Assembly: GCA_027924585.1 (NCBI GenBank)
Contig: BSBM01000636.1
Span: 7,394,001 to 7,458,000, forward strand
Length of the DNA stretch: 64,000 nucleotides
Source: Larix kaempferi
Lineage: Eukaryota > Streptophyta > Pinopsida > Pinales > Pinaceae
Direction: 5' to 3'
This document shows positions 27,901-39,900 of this stretch, piece after piece. The notes under the pieces were generated by a model, which was not told the DNA's origin, searched no databases, and worked only from the letters and a program-made list of their open reading frames with translations. Both the position numbers and the translations under genes were made by a program. Within the stretch, counting starts at the first letter, position 1, and the number at the start of each line of letters is the position of its first letter.

Positions 27901-30900
27901 CATAGAGTAAGTTATTAATTTATTACCTACCCATATCAATGAGTATTAGTTACAATGGACTAATTTCTCGTGATTTTGAATAATCCACTTAGCACTCGTT
28001 GCATTAGGTGATGTTCACACGGCTAAACAAGTGGGATTGAAATCAATGAAATGAATCGCATATAATCAATCATCACATCTAGGGCTTGCACTCAATAACT
28101 AGGACTTCTTAGGAGGCCACTCATCCCAAGACTCCTCTAGCTCAAGCACACTTAAATGTGGAGTTTCCCCCACAATTAAGCCAAAGTTTAGCTTTCTACG
28201 CCATTTACAAAACCTTAGCAATTATCGTGCCCTATGAACTATTCATTTCCTTGCTTTCAATCCCACTTCATCACCCCTGTGAGCATCACCCAATGCAATG
28301 TGTGTTAAGTGGCCTATTCAAAATCATGAGAAATTCATCAGTTGCAACTTACTCATGGATATGGGTCATAGATTAATGACTTTCTTTACGTAGATAATCT
28401 TAAAAATGATATATCATATGATAACATTTTCTTTAAAAAAATACTTTCTTTCTTTCTATGCTTTATTGTAGCTTAAAAAACTGATCTATTTATCATAACA
28501 TCCTCTTGGGCATGATATCAATTTGGAACCAAATTCCAGTATCGAAGCCTCATATGTAAGGTTAAAGACTAAGTGCTTCTAGGTACCACATTTCCCCTTT
28601 CTGCTAGCCTTAGAAATGATTAGATGGGAGATTGAATATGTAGTGGATACTAGTGACTAACTTAAACCGCCTCTTGGTTATGGGGTATGACCTAAAGTTT
28701 GCTTCAGCTAGTTGGCTAATATCCCATCTTCCTTAGACATAAGAAAACAAGTTAACGACCTAAGACCCAATTACATCTAGCAAGAGTGGAGGTATGCTCC
28801 CTTATGAACCACCTCTAAGTTATTTCAAGTGGCTAGATTTTATTTGCATGTAAAATGATGTTACTACAAATCCAATTTTGAGATTGTAGACTTTTTCCTA
28901 TTTAAAAAAAAAAACACCCTTTAACTATACAATTTTGAAATTCCAATAAGCATATGAATTTACTAAATGTATATCAATTTAATAAAATAAACAATTTAAT
29001 AATTTAACCATGCTTAAGGGTGTGTGCAAGAAGATGAGGGTCACTTTAGATGCAATGCTACTTTTTTCAAATCTCGTTCCTGATACCTAAAACATAACGC
29101 GTTTCTGATATTTACCACCTGCCATGGTAAGACCCGAGCCTAACATGTCATTGGACATGTAGGCTAGCTAACAATAACGCGCACGCGTTATGTAGTTAAA
29201 AAACGCGTACGCGTTATGTATTTACAAATCGCGTACGCGATATGTAAAACTAAAAATCAATTTAAAAACACAGTCGGCCGATTGCCGACCACCCGCGACA
29301 CTCACGCATCAGAAACGCGAATAGAGGCGAAATTGTCCCTGGACGAGGACGCTTTGTGGCCCACTCAACTATCCGTGTTGCTCGATTTCGCTGGAGGGGA
29401 GACAAATTCACCGGTGCATTCTCATCTAGTCAGGTAATTTATTCACCCAAATCATTTTTTTGTGATTTTTTAATCCAAATTACAATTTTTTTATTGTTTA
29501 ACCTAGTTTTGTAATATTGATCAAATTGGGAATAACCCAATTTGTAATTAAATTCACACCTCAAAATGAAACCCTTTTCAAAAAACTCAAAACTTCATAA
29601 TCAAACCAAAAATTGAAAAAATTAAAACTCCCCCCTTTCTACAATGTATTCATCTAAGTCACCCGACACGAGGACACGGGACACGAGTGTCCCCACCAGG
29701 CTTCAAATTTGAAGCCTTCAGGCCACTTCAAATTTTACCCACACGTCATAGAAGGCCACTTCAAATTTTACCATGCAAAAAAAATTTAATTTCATGGTAA
29801 GCCCTTCAATAATTAAATTAACCACTACTGTTTAAAATTGCAACAGAAGGGTAGCTTCAAATTTCACCCATCAACAATTTTTAGTGGGAAATTGGGAATG
29901 CGGCTACTAGCTAGGTGACTTGGGAGTGGGACTCGCTTACTCTCCAATATCCACGTGTTCGATCATCCATGGATCATGGACCATTGGGCCTCTAATAATA
30001 TCATTGAGCAACTTACGTGGACGGGCTTACACTGAGTAGCCCATGGCTTGAACGCTTCGAAGTTCTCGTGTTTGTAGCGAGCGCTAACGTGTTTAACACA
30101 TTTAATGGCATCAACAAAATTATTAAACCTGGAAGGTGGCTCATACGTGTTGTTGCTAGCGGGCTTACCAAGTTACAAGTTATCACATACCAATTCGTGA
30201 ATGCTGACTCCGTGAGTTAATTGAGTATTCAATGTATAATATATTATGTTAATATGCCCCCGCGAATTTGGCATTTCAGACAAAATCCACAATCCATAAA
30301 CTTCTTGTAATGTTGCAGGTTGTTGCTCCTGCCCGTGGCCCCTACCTATAGACCTGTGTTTTCTTTGTTGTATCAAGTTAATCCTACCATCTACGGCTCC
30401 CAGCCTCACACCCTGTGTTTTCTTTGTTGTATCAAGTCAATCCTGCAGCTCCCAAGTTCCACCTTTTGTTTTCTTTGTTGTATCAAGTCAATGCTGGAAT
30501 TCCATGCTTCCATGGCTCCGACCATATTGCATGAATAGAAACAAGCTTTTTCTTATACCCCTATTCCACTGTGGATGAGCTACTTCCAAGTTCCACCTAC
30601 CCTATCTCCTCCAGTCCTCCAGGATAGTTTGCGGAGCGAAGCTGGCAATGCCAGCCTGCCATAAACATATTTAAAGAAATTCGTTTTCTTTGAGGAGCTC
30701 AACTTCAAGGCTGACTAGATTTTTGACATCCTATGAATTTACAGGTCTGCTATATCCACTGAAAAATAAAGCCTCTCAACTTTACTACGTTAGTAAACAT
30801 TGAAATTTTGATGTACTATTACATTTTCAAATGAAAAGAATAACTTATTATTAATAAAAAAATCAAATCATATTAATATATTAATGAATTTGAATTTAGC

Positions 30901-33900
30901 TTCCCAATTATATTAAAATAAATTATACATTTTAAATGATCCACAACCAAATATTATACTGAGAAGGAAATGGAAAAAAAGGAATTTCCTCAACACAACA
31001 TGCTATTTCCTTATGATGATGCTTTTACGTTTATGATTACCAACCTTGGAATCAGGTTTGGTTATCCGAAGGTGTAATATCTTCTAAGCTAAGTCAATAG
31101 GTAGGGATGTTGGTATTGATATAATTATGACAAAGTTTTATAAAGGATTAGGAACAATTCCGTTGGCTTGTAGATGACATATTTATGGATAAAAAGCTTG
31201 TTGTTATGAGATAATGACATCATGCCTCAAAAACATGTCCCATACAATCTAATGTTAATGGGCGCTCTACATAGAAATTGGAATGTCAACATTTGTGAGT
31301 ACAATAAATATGTGGATGATTTTGGCCTACTACAACTTTAATATATTGAGTGGATTGATAACCTTCACAATTATATAAGAGATTGTAGCTATGACTAGGA
31401 GGAGAGTTAACAATGCAACAAAATCAAGTAATCGAATTTTGTGCATAAAATGAACATAAGACTCCCACCAAATTTCACTGAATCTACGTCTTAACAAAAG
31501 AACTCATCGTTTCACGGGATTCCACCCCATCAATCCTTTTAACAGTAATGGCCATAACAGTTGCTACAACCCTAGCGCGAGAAAAATCAATCGAGCTACG
31601 CATGACAATACTTGAAACCAGACTTTTTGAACTCCCTATTACGTCATAGGAATCAATACTACTTTCTCCACAACATGTGGCACCCTCAATATCTTCCATC
31701 ACCGCAATTTACATTTGATAAAAAACTTGTTCCCAAATAGTAATTACCCCATTCTTTGCTCTAAAAAGGCCTCGGTTAACCTAGAATCCAATCCATACAA
31801 CATGAACACATCCATATATACACATAGAATAAATATTAATAAATTTCTCATAGCCCTTCAATAGTGTTCAATATCTCATAGCCCTTCATAGTGAAATGGG
31901 ACCCCACCCTTCAAATTTGATCCCTGGTCCCCACTAGACACGGTGACCCCCGGAATTATGACACGTAGGACACGGTGACCCCCGGAATTAATATATTTTT
32001 AAAATATATTAAAATTTAAAAATATAGACATATAGATCATCCAATAAAATTTAACATTTACAATTACAAATATTCAATAGAAATTACATTTACAATTACA
32101 AATATGAAATATTCAATAGAAATTAGATCATTCACAAATCACAACACATTTGTCATTCACAATCACAAAACACAATGAGACATTGAGACACATAGATGCA
32201 AACTCATCACTGCCTTGATCCTCCTCCTCCATGCCTGAATCAACAAACTCATCACTGCCTTGATCCTCCTCCTCCTCCTCTCTGCCAATCTGACTAACTT
32301 ACTTTTTAATTGTCAAATGTTTAATTTTAAGTTTTAAATGTATGTAAGTAAATGCCATTAAATTGCTTATGTGAGTTTGATTTAATACATGTTCAATTTT
32401 GAAGAGACGTCATTATATACCATGTATATGTTTCTAATGATTTTCGTATTAATGTCTTTATTGCAGTTGCGGCTATGGATGCCAATGCCGAAATATTGAT
32501 TGAGCTTGCCCAATTGAGGGGCATAAGTGAAGCTTTTAGTGGTGGCGACAGGATTCGCCGTTCACTTGCATCAACCTTGGATGCAATTGTGGACACAATT
32601 TCACAATCTACGAATGTTCTGTATGATATTTCATCTTACAGAGAAAGAAAAAGACAACAATATGCTGATGGACTAGATTACAATGCAGTAAAAAAGCTAA
32701 AAATATCCAAAGAGGTTATATTTGCATTGTTTAGGGACCCTCGGACGGGGGAAATCCCTAATGCAAGCAAGCCGCATATCTCCATTGAGTGGTGCACGTT
32801 TCAACCATTTGTTGATAACTGGATGGACAGATGGTACATGGTTTTTGATATGCCACCACACAACAACAGGGAAATTCCCTTATATTTCCTTCGAAAGATG
32901 TATGCAGAGTTCGTGTTGCATAAACACGTTAACTATTTTGACATCTTACAGTTCCAGGGGATCGGTGGGGGGATGCCCCAAAACCGACCCAATGCCAGGC
33001 TTCGAGACCAGGATCGCCCTATCCCTGCACCTCGCAGGCAGTTGCCTGGGCCAGATGTCCCACCAGCACATCGCATTATTCCGCAGACACGGGATGCATT
33101 TTTGAGTTTGGCACGGACGGTTGTTCGCCATGGCAGGATGGTTCAACATATGGGTGAGGAAGGGACATCTGTCCCTGGTGTGGTACATACACCAGCTCGT
33201 CACCATGCAGGACCATCAGCTAGTGCAGGACCATCAGGACCATCCACTACTGCAGGACCATCAGGACCATCCACTAGTGGAGGACCATCAGCTATTCCCC
33301 ATCCTAGTACTGATCCTCACGAGTGCACGTCATGTGGTCGTCCCTGCTATGGTATTGCATCAGATGTTGCCTTCAGTGGCTTTTTGAGAGAGGTATCTTG
33401 ATGGTTAATTGTAATAAATTCTTCATTTATTTTCGTCTTTGTACACATATATATAGTTTGAGCTAATATATTAATTTTGTGAACTTGCAGTTGATGATGA
33501 TTACCGACAGTGACGCCCCAGAGCCGGATGTTCCAGACTCGGCAGGCCCATCTTATATACCACCTATTGCCGTATCTCACACCGAGGTAAACATTTTAAA
33601 ATTTCAGTTTTTTAATACTTGTTAATTTGTTAATTTCCACATACTTTACATTTTAGTTCATTAATGCTATATACGGTCTAATATTTACAATTATTAAACT
33701 TGCAGATGGCAGATCCTTCACAGGGGCAAGGTAATGTGGAGGTAGTGCCCATGGTCATACCGTCCCCTGAAACGTCTGGGCTCCAGGTAAACAATTAAAA
33801 ATGACATTTTTAAAATACATGTTTGTTTGTTGAATCATGCATGTCTAACTACATGAACACTTGCTGACTGTAGGCACCATCCGACACATCTGGCCCATTG

Positions 33901-36900
33901 CCTGGATTTGCATCTCCCTCCAGGCCATTCGTGAACAAGGGTCGTGTGTATGTGAGGCGTTCTACTCCGAGAAAGACTCCAGCTGCCCACGACCATGGGC
34001 TTACTCACACCACGGTAATGTATATCCTTCGATGATATTTGTTGTTTAACTTGAAATCCAGTGCATAAATCGTTTTTGTTAATGTTTGAATTGCATGTTT
34101 ACTGCAACAGGAACCCGAGTTGTCTGTTGAGAACCTTGCATCGATGGTTGATGCAGCAGTTAGTGCCGCATCTGCAGTGGCGACTGATCACACACAGGTA
34201 TGTAACTATTTCAACATTATCTTTACATAGTTTATTATTGTTGGACCTATTGTTTATTCATGCATTTCTAACTATTTCAACATTTTTTCATTGTAGCCAC
34301 CACCAGCAGGAGCAGTGCCTGGCCCCCCTGGTTCAACCATCCTGGATGTTCAACCGACGGCTCCATCTGCTACACAAGCAACACAATCTCCTTTGTCAGT
34401 TGAGGTGAGATGTCCTTCAGTGACCAAGTGTTTCATGCACTTTCCATGCACCAGTTGATAATTGTTGAGATAATGTATTAGTGTACATAGTTAGTTGAAT
34501 TTAACAATTGATATTTAATTTGCAGGATCCAGGGATGCACATTGATCCTAGGGATGTGCCTAGAGGATCAACGTCGGGAAAGAACAAGAGAAAGCTTGAG
34601 TTTTGATAGTTTTGGATAGTTTTGGACACATGTGCTTTTGGATACTTTTGTATATATATGTACTTTTCGATACATTCAGTTTTGGAGACATGTACATTGA
34701 CTTTATTGTGCATGTACTTTTGGAGACATGTACATTGACTTCATTGGATACATGTACTTTTCGATACTTTTGGATATACATGTACTTTTGGAGACATGCA
34801 CTTTTGGAGACTTTTGGATATACATGTACTTTTGGAGACATGCACTTTTGGATATATATGTACTTTTGGATACATGTACTTGTGTCATTCTAATGTGTTG
34901 ATTTGTGTGGATTATCTATTACTCATGAATGCACTATGTCAAAAGAACTCACTCACTCACTCAAACTAAATGCAATACAATGTTTTCAAGGTTTCAACGA
35001 ACTCACTCATGCACACCCATTGCCATCAACTACCAATGAAAGTCTAACATTATGAGGTTCTTCTTAAAAAATGGGTAATATTTCCTTGATGATCGTAAAT
35101 TGAGAACCATTTGTAGCCACTCATATAATACCATCTTCACTTATCTTTGTACATGATAATCCATATAATGTGCTATGTTTTTTAACCTAAACAATCATCA
35201 AAAACCTAGAATTATAGGGATATGACAAAGAACCTTATGGGGCACCTTATATATTAACCTTGTGTATACATTAGGATCTTTGTCATACCATTGTTTGAAA
35301 TGTCATTCAATACCTTCAATTTTATCAACATCAAATTAGTAGACAAAGTGACCCATCTTTGATCTCTTGTATAGGCCTTTGTGTGCCTTATCAATAAGAT
35401 GTACATCATGAATATTATCATAGGTCTCATACATAGGTGCATCCTCATCCATGCAAACAAAGGTGTCATGGATCAACCTATTATCCCTTTATTCTCAATA
35501 ATATTAGTATCATTATCTTCCATAGGATCAAATTCAACTCCATCACCCCCATTATTACTGTACTCTAAATTACAGCCTTAGGAGTTTTGATCATGTGTTT
35601 TTGTCTCTTTAGGAGTTTTGAAATATTATACTCTTTCAAAAATAATATGGAAGTTCAAATATTTAAAAGTGGCTTAAATTATAAAATGGGCGGAAATTCA
35701 CCAAGTGTCCCTGAACGGCATTTTCATGCGACTTGCAACTCGACATAACTCGGAAACTGGACGTCGGACCGACGAACCGTCGACTCCGTTGGTCTCCTGG
35801 CGTGCGATTACCTCTAGGGGGCCCTCTCCCTCGTCTCCCCATGGCCCAGTGGCTTCACTGTGCATTCATTTCGTAAACTAGGGTTTTGCTCAGTGTAATT
35901 GCATGCAATCTCGCATTGGTGGGTCAACTCTGCAAAAACCTCCCCCGAGCCAGTGTTGGCAGTGTTCCCACGTCGGCATTGCCCACACACACTTGCGGGA
36001 GCCAACGGCACGCAATCTTCTTGCTCCGTTTGCTTTTTGGCTCCCGGACGGAAATTCACCAAGTGTCCCTGAACGGCATTTTCATGCGACTTGCAACTCG
36101 ACATAACTCGGAAACCGGACGTCGGACCGACGAACCGTCGACTCCGTTGGTCTCCTGGCGTGCGATTACCTCTAGGGGGCCCTCTCCCTCGTCTCCCCAT
36201 GGCCCAGTGGCTTCATTGTGCATTCATTTCGTAAACTAGGGTTTTGCTCAGTGTAATTGCATGCAATCTCGCATTGGTAGGTCAACTCTGCAAAAACCTC
36301 CCCCGAGCCAGTGTTGGCAGTGTTCCCACGTCGGCATTGCCCACACACACTTGCGGGAGCCAACGGCACGCAATCTTCCTGCTCCGTTTGCTTTTTGGCT
36401 CCCGGACGGAAATTCACCAAGTGTCCCTGAACGGCATTTTCATGCGACTTGCAACTCGACATAACTCGGAAACCGGACGTCGGACCGACGAACCGTCGAC
36501 TCCGTTGGTCTCCTGGCATGCGATTACCTCTAGGGGGCCCTCTCCCTCGTCTCCCCATGGCCCAGTGGCTTCATTGTGCATTCATTTCGTAAACTAGGGT
36601 TTTGCTCAGTGTAATTGCATGCAATCTCGCATTGGTAGGTCAACTCTGCAAAAACCTCCCCCGAGCCAGTGTTGGCAGTGTTCCCACGTCGGCATTGCCC
36701 ACACACACTTGCGGGAGCCAACGGCACGCAATCTTCCTGCTCCGTTTGCTTTTTGGCTCCCGGACGGAAATTCACCAAGTGTCCCTGAACGACATTTTCA
36801 TGCGACTTGCAACTCGACATAACTCGGCAACCGGACGTCGGACCGACGAACCGTCGACTCCGTTGGTCTCCTGGCATGCGATTACCTCTAGGGGGCCCTC

Positions 36901-39900
36901 TCCCTCGTCTCCCCATGGCCCAGTGGCTTCATTGTGCATTCATTTCGTAAACTAGGGTTTTGCTCAGTGTAATTGCATGCAATCTCGCATTGGTGGGTTA
37001 AACTTGCTCACCTTGCAAACATCATCCATCAAACAGAAATTTGATGGAGTTGAAATCAATGGATTGCTTGTCACAATAGGCATTCATAAGTTTGCGTAAT
37101 TGAATACTCCTCTTAATCCCTAAAAAATACTTCATTCCCATCCTGCAGATCCCAAACAATGTCAAAGGTAAGAAGGATTTCCATATAATCCAAATATATG
37201 TTTTTTTTCAAATATATTTTACATGGAAACATAGCAAAATGGAATCTAATATTTCGTTTGCATTCGGAAGAAAAGATTGGCAAGGCCAACATTGGCTTCC
37301 TTTTGGATTAATATCTCCATTTATAATTCCATAGATTTATACAGTTGTCTTAATCCTAACTGTATACATTGCATGAGAATAAACACCATCAATCTCATTT
37401 TTGAGACTTGGTTGTCATGTTAATGCAAATGTAAATGTAAAGGTTGCCTTTACAGGACTTTTGAAACTGAGTGTGGGAAAGGGGATCATGATCGAGATGT
37501 TGTGTAGGTAAACATTATATTCTGCAGGTAAAAATGGAAGTTTACGAGAAATTCTCTCATTAGTTACACAAAATCTATTGTTGAATGGTGTTCTTCAATA
37601 ATTGTAGATGGAACAAGAAGACGAGATATTTTTGGGAGGTGGTTGATGTAGATCAATCACATAGAATAATGCATGGAATTTGTGGATTTCATTTAGTTTG
37701 AAACTCAAACAATGTTATAGTAGAAATATGAACAAGAAAATTCTATCACTCGCCATTATTCTAGGTATAAATATTGAATTATCCTAGTTGGATGAGGACT
37801 AATCAACCATTTCACCACATTATGATCATGTCTCAAATCTTGTACAACCAAGTTTTGTGAATATGAGATTAAATCTTATCAACTAGCATGAATACATTAC
37901 ATTTTGTCTATTTAGTGGACTCACACGTTGGAACTGATGTTTTTTAAAATGAACATATATGCAATGGTTTCCCTGAAAGATAATTAATGGGGCACTCACT
38001 ATTTGTTGGCATGTTCCTTAAAGGCGAACCAAACCCTCATGTCTCACTAATAGATGACAATGGTGATCAACTTGTAATCAGTTTGATGGTTAATAAAGGA
38101 TAATATCTAACACTGGATGACCAAACATGGAAGAAGGTTGGTTATGTATTTCAAGATTAGACTAGGTGAATCTATATACCACTTTACAAACTTAGTTTTC
38201 GATACAAACCTCAAACTACAAACAATGCCAAGGAAGCACCCATCAAAGGTATGATACTTCAAGCCTCATTGTGAACATGAAAAGTTAATGGAGATCATTA
38301 GTAATAGACATGATCCAAATGGTCTACTTAGATGACCATAGGTAAGTAGATAAGTAAGATTGCCTAACATGGTCACTCTTGTGTTATATTCCAAGGTATA
38401 TGGGTTGTTTGTTATTTTTGTTAATTTTTCAATTCATTTATCCAAAGAATCATAAGCACATGAAATCCCATCAATAAGAACAATGGTCTTTTTCAACACC
38501 ACCAAAGAAAAAATCAGAAAAATAAAATGACCTACTTCAAAAATTATTTTATTACTTATTGTGCATGGTCCATCAAACAAAAGGTAAACAAACACAATTA
38601 TATGGCCTACAATGTAGGTCTTTTGATGCTCTATTTCACAAGGTTTTAACAAACACACTTGTTGTGATCATCATTAAAGTCTACAATTTCTTTCAATGAA
38701 TGTGCCAAATTGACCTAACAACATAGGAAATTGAAAACCACATCCATTGAAAGGAATAATTCAGTTTTTTTTGTCATGAATTAATTTACTATCATGGATT
38801 TATGGCTCCCGGCAGTGTTCCCACGTCGGCATTGCCCACACACACTTGCGGGAGCCAACGGCACGCAATTTTCCTGCTCCGTTTGCTTTTTGGCTCCCGG
38901 ACGGAAATTCACCAAGTGTCCCTGAACGCTTGCAACTCGACATAACTCGGAAACCGGACGTCGGACCGACGAACCGTCGACTCCATTGGTCTCCTGGCGT
39001 GCGATTACCTTTAGGGGGCCCTCTCCCTCGTCTCCCCATGGCCCAGTGGCTTCATTGTGCATTCATTTCGTAAACTAGGGTTTTGCTCAGTGTGGGAGTG
39101 TGCAATTTTTGCACACAGGGGTCAACTTTGGAAAATCATCCACCGGGAAAGTATGGCTAGTGTTCCTAGCCCGAACCTATCTAGACACACCTGCAGGACT
39201 CCCCGGAACCCGGTTTTGTTGCATGGTTGGAGTTCTATGCCCCCGGTAGGTATCCAGCAGGTGTCCCTGAAGGCCTTCTGGTAGTGAGACGGGACGAGCC
39301 ATAGAATGAAGACCGTGGCTCGGATCGACGAACCGTTGACTCTGTTGGATTCAGCACACCGGGATAGTGCCAGGGATGCCCCTCCCCTCCTACCCGGTGG
39401 CCCATGTGTCACCTTGCAGGTCCATCTTGGAAACTAGGGTTTTGCTCAGTGTGGGAGTGTGCAATTTTTGCACACGGGGGTCAACTTTGGAAAATCATCC
39501 ACCGGGCAAGTATGGCTAGTGTTCCTAGCCCGAACCTGTCTAGACACACCTGCAGGTCTCCCCGGAACCCGGTTTTGTTGCATGGTTGGAGTTCTATGCC
39601 CCCGGTAGGTATCCAGCAGGTGTCCCTGAAGGCCTTCTGGTAGTGAGACGGGACGAGCCATAGAATGAAGACCGTGGCTCGGATCGACGAACCGTCGACT
39701 CCGTTGGATTCAGCACACCGGGATAGTGCCAGGGGTGCCCCTCCCCTCCTACCCGGTGGCCCATGTGTCACCTTGCAGGTCCATCTTTGAAACTAGGGTT
39801 TTGCTCAGTGTGGGAGTGTGCAATTTTTGCACACGGGGGTCAACTTTGGAAAATCATCCACCGGGCGGGTATGGCTAGTGTTCCTAGCCCGAACCTGCCT

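Larger units (their letters stand above)
29654..32296 (-). mobile_element. Truncated relative of the 4.9 kb hAT element, split by another hAT
   Basis: The left part (29654-29696, CTAAGTCACCCGACACGAGG) and the right part (31927-32296, with GACACGGTGACCCCCGGAAT, AAATATAGACATATAGATC and TCAACAAACTCATCACTGCC) align to 4871-5330, the 3' end of the first hAT element, and break off at CTGAC near 32296. The transposase-coding part is absent. The break between the two parts is filled by the insertion 29697-31926. Confidence 0.75.

Noticed and set aside
29216-29437. 73-codon ORF near the left end of the 20 kb element
   Set aside because: It does not join in frame to the ATG at 32475 through the likely splice; treated as untranslated leader.
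33121-33387. 88-codon ORF overlapping exon 1 of the accessory gene
   Set aside because: Out-of-frame shadow of the GPSGPST repeat region.
35254-35469. CACTA-transposase-like minus-strand ORF
   Set aside because: Similarity is too weak and short to support a call.
35814-36955. Repeated 128- and 117-codon ORFs on both strands of the 358 bp satellite
   Set aside because: They recur with the repeat period, overlap on opposite strands and match no domain; they are open only by composition.
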